A stretch of 64,000 nucleotides of DNA from Nucisporomicrobium flavum (GTDB lineage Bacteria > Actinomycetota > Actinomycetes > Mycobacteriales > Micromonosporaceae). The stretch is from the NCBI RefSeq assembly GCF_016464385.1, contig NZ_JADMLH010000001.1:186001-250000 (forward strand), given 5' to 3'. The position numbers were made by a program, and so were the translations under genes. The notes beneath the pieces are model-generated. The model saw only the letters and a list, made by a program, of their open reading frames with translations. It was not told where the DNA came from and made no database searches. Positions 50,640 through 58,301 of the stretch are shown piece by piece; position 1 is the first letter of the stretch; each line of letters begins with the position of its first letter.

Positions 50640-52832
50640 TCACCCGTACCGTCGGGCCACGATGGCGGGTTGCTCGACCACTCGCCCGGCGTGCACGTTC
50701 CAGGCCAGCCGGATGAACTGGGCGTGGGTCCACGCCAGTGGCGTGGCGGAGAACGTCGGTGTCCCCGGTGTGAAGGTGCCGGGCGGCTGCCGGTCCCAGA
50801 CCTGCTCGGGGAGCATGGAGCCGGGGCCGGTGGCACGGGCCATCGTGGCGAGCTGGGTGCGGGCGGCGCCCGGCCGGCCGGCGGCGAGGGCGTATTCGCC
50901 GCGTTCGCCGTTGAGCAGGGGCCAGGCGCGGCCGCGGGTGATGCGGGAGTCGCCGGGCAGGCCGTAGTCCCACTGGGTGCCGTCGACCTTCTCGCCGTAC
51001 CCGTCGAAGGACGCGCGGTGCCAAAAGAAGCCGCGGGGGGTCGCCACGCCGAGGTGGGTGTCGACGACGCGCAGGGTGTTGACGACGGCGGGGTCGCCGG
51101 CGGGCAGCACGCCGAGGCGGACGAGCTCGAGGTAGCCCGGGTCGACGACGCGGCGCTGGTCCACGTCGGTGGGGCCGCTGTCGCCGATGTCGTACGTGGT
51201 GCCGGCGTCCGGGTTCCCGTCCTTGGTGAGGCGCAGGAAGTACGGCTTCGGCGAGTACGGTCCGGTGCTGGTGACCGTCCAGTCCTTGACCCGGGCCTGC
51301 CAGGCGTCGGCGGTGGTGAGGTAGCGGCGGGCGGCGGCGGTGTCCCCGTTGGCGCGGGCGATGGCGGCGGCGCAGACCAGGCCGGCGATCTCGGCGGCGA
51401 TGGTGGCGGGGGAGTAGCCGGACTGGTTCTCCCAGCGGTCCTGCGGGCTCCAGGGTGCCGGGTTGCCGTCCTGGGTGAAGCCGGTGAGGAAGTCGGCGGC
51501 GCGCCGGACGTGGTCCCAGGTGGCGGGGTCGGTGCGGCCGAGCTGGTGGGCGAGCACGATGGGCAGGGCGACTTCGTCGAGTTGCAGGCCGCCCCAGACG
51601 GGGGTGCCGTCGACCTGGGAGTTCTGCGGGAACGAGCCGTCGGGTTTCTGCTGGGTGCGGAGGAGGAAGTCGAGGGCTCGGCCGGCGCCGCGGGTGTCGC
51701 CGGCGTTGATCAGGGCGGTGGCGATCTGGTAGAGGTCGCGGGACCAGACGAGGTGGTAGGGCCCGGAGGGGTCGTCGCGGCCGAACGCCCAGGGCATGGC
51801 GGGTGCGGCGACGTACGCGCCGCGGTGGGTCTTGTCCTCACTGGCCGCGAGGACCATGACGGACACCCGGTACAGCTGCCGCTGCTGGGCGGTGGTCAGG
51901 GAGGCCGGGGGGCGCTTGAGGCCGTCGAGGTAGTGGTGCCATCCGTACGCGTAGGAGCGCGCGACCCGGTCGAATCCGTGGCGCAGTGACGCACGGGCGG
52001 TGGCCGCGGCGGTGTCGGGTGTGCCGAAGCCGAGGGCGAGGGTGGCGTGCCGGTGCCCGGCCGGTCCGGTGAGTCGCAGGGCGGCGGTCTGCACGAGGTT
52101 GCCGGCGTCCGCGGTCGGGTAGCGCCAGTCGAGGCGGCCGTCGGCGAGCAGGTCGGTCCAGCCGTCGCTGGTGCCGCGGAAGCCGTTGGAGGTGGCCGCG
52201 AAGGCGGGTGTGGCGGTGAGGGCGCTGGCGACGGTGCCGTCGGTGGCGAGGAGGGTGTCGCCGCGGGTATGTCCGGAGTCGTTGCCGCGGGTGTTGGCCA
52301 GGGCGGGGTCGTAGACGGCGTACAGGTCGTAGGTGTGGCCGTGGGCGGCGGTGAAGGTCAGGCCGGCGAGGACGGCGGCGCGGGCCGGGTCGGTGGCGTA
52401 GGTGGCGGTCAGGCGCCAGCGGCCGGAGCGTTCGGTGAAGGTCTGCTGGTAGCTGAGGCTGCGCGGGTCGGTGAGGTCGGTGCGTACGGCCGCGGCCGCG
52501 CCGGCGCGGACAGCGTGACCGTGCCGGTCGGCGATGACGAAGTCGAGGGCGCGGGCGCTGGGGGAGCCGATCGTGGGGTAGTAGATCTCGCCGAGGCCGC
52601 CCTCCTTCTGCACGGTGAACCAGACCGGGCTGGCGGCGGTGGTGGACGTGCCGAATCCGGACTTGTCGGCGGGCAGGTATTGCTCGTCGGTGCCGGGCGC
52701 GCCGGGAGCCGGCGCTGTGACGGCTCCGGCGGGAGTGGTCGCCGGGACGGCTCCGGCGGGTTGCGCGAGGGTGACGGCGGCGAGCAGGGCGGCCGCGAGC
52801 GTGTGGCCGAGGCGGGTGCGTGCGGGAGTCAC
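50640..52832 (-). CDS. Secreted GH15 glucoamylase
   Basis: 730 residues. Sec signal 1-28 (AAALLAAVTLAQPAGAV); an N-terminal beta-sandwich (about 60-280; GFGTSTTAASPVWFTVQKEGGLGEIYYP split as VWFTVQKEGGLGEIYYP) typical of bacterial glucoamylases/glucodextranases; an (alpha/alpha)6 barrel with acid E469 (DRWENQSGYS) and base E676 (LPEQVWDR), and YHLVWSRDLYQIATAL. It releases glucose from the non-reducing end of starch or dextran outside the cell. Possibly paired functionally with GlgX, but not near it. Confidence 0.93.
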   Translation of the reverse strand: MTPARTRLGHTLAAALLAAVTLAQPAGAVPATTPAGAVTAPAPGAPGTDEQYLPADKSGFGTSTTAASPVWFTVQKEGGLGEIYYPTIGSPSARALDFVIADRHGHAVRAGAAAAVRTDLTDPRSLSYQQTFTERSGRWRLTATYATDPARAAVLAGLTFTAAHGHTYDLYAVYDPALANTRGNDSGHTRGDTLLATDGTVASALTATPAFAATSNGFRGTSDGWTDLLADGRLDWRYPTADAGNLVQTAALRLTGPAGHRHATLALGFGTPDTAAATARASLRHGFDRVARSYAYGWHHYLDGLKRPPASLTTAQQRQLYRVSVMVLAASEDKTHRGAYVAAPAMPWAFGRDDPSGPYHLVWSRDLYQIATALINAGDTRGAGRALDFLLRTQQKPDGSFPQNSQVDGTPVWGGLQLDEVALPIVLAHQLGRTDPATWDHVRRAADFLTGFTQDGNPAPWSPQDRWENQSGYSPATIAAEIAGLVCAAAIARANGDTAAARRYLTTADAWQARVKDWTVTSTGPYSPKPYFLRLTKDGNPDAGTTYDIGDSGPTDVDQRRVVDPGYLELVRLGVLPAGDPAVVNTLRVVDTHLGVATPRGFFWHRASFDGYGEKVDGTQWDYGLPGDSRITRGRAWPLLNGERGEYALAAGRPGAARTQLATMARATGPGSMLPEQVWDRQPPGTFTPGTPTFSATPLAWTHAQFIRLAWNVHAGRVVEQPAIVARRYG

Positions 52833-52931
52833 CGTGCCTCCTCCGCTAAGGGGCAGGACCGTCTCTCGGTATACACCTCGTCACCGCGCCGGTCCAGCGC
52901 GTGACGGGTCTGGCGGGCGTACGGTGAGCTC

Positions 52932-53105
52932 ATGCGGGATCAGGAACGGGAACGGGCAGTGAAGAGCCGCGAGGATTACCGTCACCTGCCGCCGCGGGTG
53001 ACCCCGGAGCAGATCGTGCCGGTCAAGCCGGTGGTGCACCCCGTGTTCGACCCGACCGACGGCGACGACGATCAGTGGAACATCCGCCACGGCTGGACCG
53101 GCTGA
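52932..53105 (+). CDS. Small protein (57 aa), leaderless
   Basis: ATG to TGA frame encoding a polar peptide that starts MRDQERERAVKSREDYRHLP and ends DQWNIRHGWTG. High third-position GC, an acidic DGDDDQW stretch, no membrane helix, no family recognised. TACGGT (52920-52925) lies exactly 6 nt before the ATG, as in the other leaderless genes here, which supports a real gene. Between divergent glucoamylase and convergent methyltransferase genes. Confidence 0.6.
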   Translation: MRDQERERAVKSREDYRHLPPRVTPEQIVPVKPVVHPVFDPTDGDDDQWNIRHGWTG

Positions 53106-53111
53106 GCTCGT

Positions 53112-53828
53112 TCAGGTCATCAGCGTGGCCCGGGCGCACTGGGTGACGTACGGCAGGTCGAAGACGTCCCGGCCGGCCAGGTCAGGGTGCGTGGCGGCCA
53201 GGTGCCGGACCCGGTCGAGCAGGCCGGCGCGGTCGCCGTCGCTGAGCAGGATCACGTAACTGCGCGAGGCGACGAGGTCGAGCAGCTCGTCGAGGCCGAG
53301 CCGGTGGGTCCAGCGCACCGTGTGGTGCTCGACCGGTCCGTAGGGCGCGCCCAGGTCGGTGCGGCGGGGCTGCTCGGGGGAGCGGAGGATATCGCCGAGC
53401 CGGTGGACCCAGTCGGTGGTCTCGTCGCGCAGGTTCCAGATCAGGCCGAGGGTGCCGCCGGGGGAGAGGACCCGGGCGGTCTCGGGTACGGCGCGGACCA
53501 GGTCGACCCAGTGCCACGCCTGGGCGCAGACGACGGCGTCGACGCTGCCGTCGGCCAGCGGGATGTGTTCGGCGGTGCCCTCGTGGGCCGGTACGCCGGG
53601 CAGCACGCGCCGGAGCTCGGCGAGCATGCCGTCGGAGGGGTCGACGGCGGTGACGCTCAGCCCGCGGGCAGCGATCTGTCGGGTGAGTTTGCCGGTGCCC
53701 GCGCCGAGGTCCAGCACGCGCGGCCGGCCGGCGGGTAGCAGCCAGTCCAGCGCCTCCTCGGGGTACGGAGGCCGGCCCCGCTCGTAGACGGCGGACGCGG
53801 AACCGAAGGACGTCGCCTCATCGCTCAT
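53112..53828 (-). CDS. Class I SAM methyltransferase
   Basis: 238 residues from ATG 53828. SAM motif I VLDLGAGTGKLT near 38, motif II VDPSDGML, AEHIPLADGSVDAVVCAQAWHWVD and LSPGGTLGLIWN. Resembles trans-aconitate/UbiE-type methyltransferases; substrate unknown. Leaderless: TAGGGT (53836-53841) 7 nt upstream, and ATCCTAGGAT just beyond it. Confidence 0.88.
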   Translation of the reverse strand: MSDEATSFGSASAVYERGRPPYPEEALDWLLPAGRPRVLDLGAGTGKLTRQIAARGLSVTAVDPSDGMLAELRRVLPGVPAHEGTAEHIPLADGSVDAVVCAQAWHWVDLVRAVPETARVLSPGGTLGLIWNLRDETTDWVHRLGDILRSPEQPRRTDLGAPYGPVEHHTVRWTHRLGLDELLDLVASRSYVILLSDGDRAGLLDRVRHLAATHPDLAGRDVFDLPYVTQCARATLMT

Positions 53829-53835
53829 GGGTTCC

Positions 53836-53860
53836 ACCCTATATCTCAGGATCCTAGGAT
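53836..53860 (-). promoter_or_regulatory. Leaderless -10 and ATCCTAGGAT operator-like site
   Basis: TAGGGT (minus strand, 53836-53841) is the -10 of the methyltransferase; the palindrome ATCCTAGGAT (53851-53860) lies 9 bp upstream of it and shares ATCCTAGGATGC with 48967-48978. Confidence 0.45.
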
Positions 53861-53889
53861 GCTCTACAGGTGGTGCGCCGCGGCACGCG

Positions 53890-53915
53890 GTTTCAACAAC
53901 GAGCCCTTCGGGCAC
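53890..53915 (+). promoter_or_regulatory. Possible sigma-B-type promoter before csbD-like gene
   Basis: GTTT (53890-53893), a 16-bp spacer, GGGCAC (53910-53915): close to the GTTT-N14-16-GGGTAT stress-promoter form. It stands about 50 bp before the CsbD start; CsbD genes are typically stress-controlled. Confidence 0.4.
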
Positions 53916-53966
53916 TGATCTCATCGACAAGAACAAAGACAGGTTCGAGTCATCGAGGAGTTGACG

Positions 53967-54158
53967 ATGAGCTTCACTGACAAGGTCAAGAACAAGGCCG
54001 AGGAAATGACCGGCAAGGCGAAGCAGGGCATCGGCGACGCCACGGACAACGAGCGGCTCATGGCCGAGGGTCAGGCGCAGGAGACCGCGGCGAAGACGAA
54101 GCAGGCCGGCGAGCACGTGAAGGACGCGGGCCGCGATGTGCGCGATGCGCTGAGCTGA
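53967..54158 (+). CDS. CsbD-family stress protein
   Basis: 63 residues. Helical, Lys/Ala/Glu-rich, with the CsbD signature KVKNKAEEMTGKAKQGIGDATDNERLMAEG in parts: KAEEMTGKAKQGIGDAT, NERLMAEGQAQE. Highly expressed under general stress in bacteria; biochemical role unknown. GAGGAG precedes ATG 53967. Followed by a strong terminator. Confidence 0.93.
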   Translation: MSFTDKVKNKAEEMTGKAKQGIGDATDNERLMAEGQAQETAAKTKQAGEHVKDAGRDVRDALS

Positions 54159-54171
54159 TTTCCCCCATACA

Positions 54172-54203
54172 GAAAAGCCCCGGGCCGGCGCCCGGGGCTT
54201 TTC
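54172..54203. terminator. Bidirectional intrinsic terminator
   Basis: Perfect 14-bp stem GAAAAGCCCCGGGC (54172-54185) / GCCCGGGGCTTTTC (54190-54203) with a CGGC loop; A-tract on one side and T-tract on the other. It serves csbD and the convergent kamA gene. Confidence 0.92.
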
Positions 54204-54210
54204 GTGTGCG

Positions 54211-55584
54211 TTATTCGGTGGCCTGTTTACGCCACCAGTCCTGGCCGGACTCGGGGAGCGTGTCGATCGGGTCGTAGTACGCGTACAGCTTGCTGAGGGC
54301 TTCGGCGTCCTCGCGTTCGATCGAGGTGCGGTAGTTCTTGGTCCAGTAGGAGATGCCGTGCTCGCGGTCGTACTCGGCGACCATGTGGACCCAGCGCTTG
54401 CCGACGAACGGGACGTCGCACACGATCCGCGGGGTGGCGTATCCGGGCAGGTAGCCCATCATGTCGTGCTGCAGCTGCTGGGCGTACCAGACGGGGACGC
54501 GCCAGTGTTCGGCGTTGGGGATCATGTCGCACATGTAGAAGTAGTACGGCAGGATGCCGGCTTCGCCCTGGAGCCCGAAGCAGAGGTCGAGCAGGTCCTT
54601 GGCGGTGGCGTTGACGCCGCGCATGAGCACGCCCTGGTTGCGGACGTCGCGGACGCCGACCTGGAGCAGCGTGTGGGCGGCCTTGGCGACGAGCGGGGTC
54701 AGCGAGTTCACGTGGTTGACGTGGGTGTGCACGGCGAGGTTGACGCCGCGGCGTTCGGCGGTGATGGCGACGCGGTTGAGGCCTTCGACGACGTCGGGCT
54801 GGAGCCAGTGCTGGGGGAGGCCCATGAGGGCTTTGGTGGCGAGGCGGATGTCGCGCACGGTGGGGACGGACAGCAGCCCCATGAGGTAGGTCTCGAGTTG
54901 TTTCCAGGGGACGTTGGCGACGTCGCCGCCGGAGACGACCACGTCGCGGACGCCGGGGTGGGCCTTGAGGTAGGCGAGGTGGGCGTCGTAGCGGTCGACG
55001 GGTTTGAGGGTGAGTTTGAGTTTGTCGACGGTGGGGGTGCTGTTGCCGACGAGGTCCATGCGGGTGCAGTGGCCGCAGTACTGGGGGCAGGTGCTGAGCA
55101 GCTCGGCGAGGACCTTGGTGGGGTAGCGGTGGGTGAGGCCTTCGGCGACCCACATGTCGTGTTCGTGGAGGCTGTCGCGGGTGGCGTGGGGGTGTGACGG
55201 CCAGTCGAGGTGGCGGTCGGTGGCCACGGGCAGCATGTAGTTGCGGATGGGGTCGGCGTAGAAGCTCTCGGTGGTGGGCGTTTCGGCCGGGACCATCGTG
55301 TTGAGCATCTGCGGCGGGATGAGCATCGACATGGTGGCCAGGCGTTGCTGGTCGGTGGCGAGGTCGTCGTAGAAGCGTTCGTCGAGCAGGTCGCCCATGA
55401 CGGCGCGGAGCTGCTTGATGTTCTTGATGCAGTTGACGCGCTGCCATTGGGCGGATTCCCACTGCTGGGTGGTGACGTCGCGCCAGCCGGGGAAGCGGGT
55501 CCAGTCGGGTTCGGTCAGGGGGCGGCGCTGGTACTCGTACGGCTGTCCGGCGGTGGTCGGGGTGCCGGCGTCGCTGGGAGTCAA
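54211..55584 (-). CDS. kamA: Lysine 2,3-aminomutase (KamA family)
   Basis: 457 residues. Radical SAM cluster CPQYCGHC (C166, C170, C173), PLP-dependent amine shift from C2 to C3 giving beta-lysine. VSGGDVANVPW, IRLATKALMGLPQ, NQGVLMRGVN and YYFYMCDMIPNAEHWRVP are family segments; K in DVPFVGKRW near the C-terminus is a candidate PLP lysine. The TTG start has AGGAGG 5 nt upstream. It is divergent from kdd and starts the first step of the pathway encoded by the neighbouring plus-strand genes. Confidence 0.9.
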   Translation of the reverse strand: MTPSDAGTPTTAGQPYEYQRRPLTEPDWTRFPGWRDVTTQQWESAQWQRVNCIKNIKQLRAVMGDLLDERFYDDLATDQQRLATMSMLIPPQMLNTMVPAETPTTESFYADPIRNYMLPVATDRHLDWPSHPHATRDSLHEHDMWVAEGLTHRYPTKVLAELLSTCPQYCGHCTRMDLVGNSTPTVDKLKLTLKPVDRYDAHLAYLKAHPGVRDVVVSGGDVANVPWKQLETYLMGLLSVPTVRDIRLATKALMGLPQHWLQPDVVEGLNRVAITAERRGVNLAVHTHVNHVNSLTPLVAKAAHTLLQVGVRDVRNQGVLMRGVNATAKDLLDLCFGLQGEAGILPYYFYMCDMIPNAEHWRVPVWYAQQLQHDMMGYLPGYATPRIVCDVPFVGKRWVHMVAEYDREHGISYWTKNYRTSIEREDAEALSKLYAYYDPIDTLPESGQDWWRKQATE

Positions 55585-55609
55585 CGGTGCCTCCTGGGGT
55601 TGAGGGTTG

Positions 55610-55672
55610 ATCGTTTCCGACGATACTGGAGAATCTGCGGTGCAGAAACCGTCGGTCCGGAGGATTTACGGT
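55610..55672. promoter_or_regulatory. kamA/kdd divergent control region
   Basis: Inverted repeats ATCGT-5-ACGAT (55610-55624) and TCTGC-GGT-GCAGA (55634-55646). Probable -10 of kamA is TATCGT (minus strand, 55620-55625) and of kdd TACGGT (55667-55672), so both -35 regions overlap the second dyad. A regulator of the pathway may bind here; no regulator gene is in the cluster. Confidence 0.5.
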
Positions 55673-55700
55673 CCGTCGGCGGTCGGACAGTCTGTTTCTC

Positions 55701-56753
55701 GTGAGGATGGTGGGTGTGGCGTCGGTGGGGCTGTCTCGGGTGCTGGAGCCGGTGGGGGTGTTGCCGCAGGCGGCGTGGCGGCTGGATGCGCGTCCGGAGG
55801 TGGGTCCCGACGAGGTGCGGGTGCGGGTGGAGCGGCTGAACCTGGATGCGGCGAGTTTCCGGCAGCTGGCGGGCAAGCACGGTGGTGACGGTGCGGCGGT
55901 GCGGGCCGAGGTGCTGGAGATCGTCCGTACGCGGGGGAAGATGCACAATCCGGTCACCGGGTCGGGCGGGATGCTGATCGGGGTGGTCGAGGAGGTCGGG
56001 CCGGAGTCGCCGTTGCCGGTGAAGGTGGGTGACCGGGTGGCGACGCTGGTGTCGCTGACGTTGACGCCGCTGGTGATCGACGACGGGTTGGTGGGCTGGG
56101 ACGGCCGGGGTGAGCAGGTGCCGGCGTCGGGGCATGCGATCCTGTTCGGCCGGTCGGTGGTGGCGGTGCTGCCGGATGATCTGGCTCCGGAGCTGGCGTT
56201 GGCGGTGTTCGACGTGTGCGGGGCGCCGGCCCTGACGGACCGGGTGGTGCGCGAGTATGCGGACGCGGGCTCGCCGGTGTCGGTGGCGGTGCTGGGCGGT
56301 GCGGGTAAGAGCGGGTCGCTGGCGTTGACGGCGGCGCGGCTGGCGGGTGCGCGTACGGCTGCGGTGGTGGTGTCGGACGCGGAGCGCGACGCGCTGGTGT
56401 CGGCGGGGCTGGCGGATCACGTCGCGGTTTCTGATGCGCGGGATCCGGTGGCGGTGTCGTCGGCTGTGTCGGCGGCGCTGGGTGCGCCGGCGACGGTGAC
56501 GGTGGTGTGTGTGGATGTGCCGGGTTGTGAGCACGGCGCGATCCTGTCGACGGCTGACGGCGGCACGGTGATCTTCTTCTCGATGGCGACGAGTTTCTCG
56601 GCGGCCGCTCTGGGGGCGGAGGGCCTGGCGGCGGACGTGACGATGCTGGTGGGCAACGGGTATGTGCCGGGGCATGCGGAGTTCGCGCTGGATGTGGTGC
56701 GGCGCACTCCTGCTGTGCGGGCGTTGTTCGAGGCGCGGGTTTCGGCAGACTGA
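55701..56753 (+). CDS. kdd: L-erythro-3,5-diaminohexanoate dehydrogenase
   Basis: Up to 350 residues. Oxidises 3,5-diaminohexanoate to 5-amino-3-oxohexanoate with NAD. N-terminal segment SRVLEPVGVLPQAAWRLD matches the start of clostridial Kdd; Rossmann glycines are AVLGGAGKSGSLAL; FDVCGAPALTDRVV and FFSMATSFSAAALGAEG follow. GTG 55701 taken; ATG 55707 and GTG 55716 are alternatives. First gene of the plus-strand operon. Confidence 0.88.
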   Translation: MRMVGVASVGLSRVLEPVGVLPQAAWRLDARPEVGPDEVRVRVERLNLDAASFRQLAGKHGGDGAAVRAEVLEIVRTRGKMHNPVTGSGGMLIGVVEEVGPESPLPVKVGDRVATLVSLTLTPLVIDDGLVGWDGRGEQVPASGHAILFGRSVVAVLPDDLAPELALAVFDVCGAPALTDRVVREYADAGSPVSVAVLGGAGKSGSLALTAARLAGARTAAVVVSDAERDALVSAGLADHVAVSDARDPVAVSSAVSAALGAPATVTVVCVDVPGCEHGAILSTADGGTVIFFSMATSFSAAALGAEGLAADVTMLVGNGYVPGHAEFALDVVRRTPAVRALFEARVSAD

Positions 56754-56758
56754 CGGTC

Positions 56759-58300
56759 ATGACTTCCCACACGGTGCTGTACACCCACGGTCGGTTCTAT
56801 TCGGCGGCGGAGCCGCGGGCCACGGCGATGCTGGTGCGCGGGGATCGCATCGGTTGGCTGGGGGCGGCGGAGGACGCGCCGGCGGCGGATGCCGTGGTGG
56901 ATCTGGAGGGTGCGCTGGTGGCGCCGGCGTTCGTGGATGCGCATCTGCATGCCACGGACACGGGGCTGGCGGCGGACGGGCTGGATCTGTCGGGGGTGCG
57001 GTCGGCGGGTGAGCTGGTGGAGGCGGTGGCGGCGTTCGCGGTGACGCGGGCGGCGGGTGCGGTGGTGCACGGGCACGGGTGGGACGAGTCGACGTGGGTG
57101 GAGCAGACGCCGCCGGACGCCGAGGTGCTGGAGCGGGCGGCGCGGGGCCGGCGGGTGTATCTGTCGCAGGCGTCGGTGCATTCGGCGCTGGCGTCGCGGT
57201 CGTTGCTGGCGGCGTGTCCCGGTATCGAGGGTGTTGCGGGGTACGACGGGTCGGGCTGGGTGCGGGAGCAGGCGCATCATGCGGTGCGGGCGGTGGCGCT
57301 GGGGTCGTTGACGGCGCAGCAGCGTACGCAGGCGCAGCGGTCGGCGTTGCGGCTGGCGGCGTCGCGCGGGGTGGCTGCGGTGCACGAGTGCGCGGGTCCG
57401 GGTACGTCGAGCGAGGCGGATTTCGCGTCGGTGCTGGCGTTGTCGGGTGACGGTCTGCCGCGGGTTTTCGGCTACTGGGGTGAGCTGGGCGGGGCGCAGC
57501 GGGCGAAGGATCTGGGTGCGGTCGGTGCGGCCGGTGACCTGTACGCGGATGGGGCGCTGGGGTCGCGGACGGCGTCGGTGCGCAGTGCGTACGTGGACGG
57601 GCCGGGGTGTGGTGAGGCGTTCGTGTCGGCCGAGGAGGCGGGCGCGCATCTGCTGGAGTGCATCGAGCTGGGGGTGCAGGGCGGGTTCCACGCGATCGGG
57701 GACGCGGCGATCGAGGCGGTGCTGGAGGGGTTCGCCATCGCGGCGAGGGCGGTGGGGGTGGATCGGCTGCGGGCGGGCCGGCACCGCATCGAGCATGTGG
57801 AGCTGGCGGACAAGGCGATGATCGCCCGGATGGTGGAGTTCGGGGTGGTGGCCAGCGTGCAGCCGGTGTTCGACGCACTCTGGGGTGGCCATGACCGGAT
57901 GTATGCGCAGCGTCTGGGGGTGGAGCGGGCGCTGGCGTCGAACCCGATCGGTGCGATGTACGCGACGGGGGTGCCGTTGGCGTTCGGTTCGGATTCGCCG
58001 GTGACGCCGCTGGATCCGTGGGCGGCGGTGGTGGCTGCGGCGGCGCCGCGCAATCCGGTGTTCCGGATGAGTGTGCGGGCGGCGTTCGGGGCGTCGACGC
58101 GGGGTGGCTGGCGGGCGGCGGGGGTGGACGACGCGGGGGTGCTGGCGCCGGGTGCGCAGGCGACGTTCGCGGTGTGGGACACCCCGGGTGGTCTGGAGGG
58201 TGGCCTGCCGGCGTTGCTGGCGGGTGTCGACGGTGAGGTGCCGGCGCGGCCGGTGTGCCGCCGGACGGTGTTGTCCGGTGTGCCGATCTACGAGGAGTGA
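56759..58300 (+). CDS. Amidohydrolase family 3 (YtcJ-like) protein
   Basis: 513 residues. Metal motif VDAHLHA (H62, H64), VHGHGWDESTW, YADGALGSRTA, GGFHAIGDAAIEA, HRIEHVELAD and AFGSDSPVTPLDPW (catalytic Asp). Hydrolyses amide or similar bonds; substrate unknown. It sits between kdd and kamD with 5-bp and 1-bp gaps, so it is an integral part of the lysine operon, perhaps supplying or recycling an acyl-amine intermediate. Confidence 0.87.
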   Translation: MTSHTVLYTHGRFYSAAEPRATAMLVRGDRIGWLGAAEDAPAADAVVDLEGALVAPAFVDAHLHATDTGLAADGLDLSGVRSAGELVEAVAAFAVTRAAGAVVHGHGWDESTWVEQTPPDAEVLERAARGRRVYLSQASVHSALASRSLLAACPGIEGVAGYDGSGWVREQAHHAVRAVALGSLTAQQRTQAQRSALRLAASRGVAAVHECAGPGTSSEADFASVLALSGDGLPRVFGYWGELGGAQRAKDLGAVGAAGDLYADGALGSRTASVRSAYVDGPGCGEAFVSAEEAGAHLLECIELGVQGGFHAIGDAAIEAVLEGFAIAARAVGVDRLRAGRHRIEHVELADKAMIARMVEFGVVASVQPVFDALWGGHDRMYAQRLGVERALASNPIGAMYATGVPLAFGSDSPVTPLDPWAAVVAAAAPRNPVFRMSVRAAFGASTRGGWRAAGVDDAGVLAPGAQATFAVWDTPGGLEGGLPALLAGVDGEVPARPVCRRTVLSGVPIYEE

Positions 58301-58301
58301 C

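Noticed and set aside
55585-55700. Cobalamin riboswitch before kdd or kamA
   Set aside because: The 116-bp gap is too short and no B12-box-like sequence was seen.
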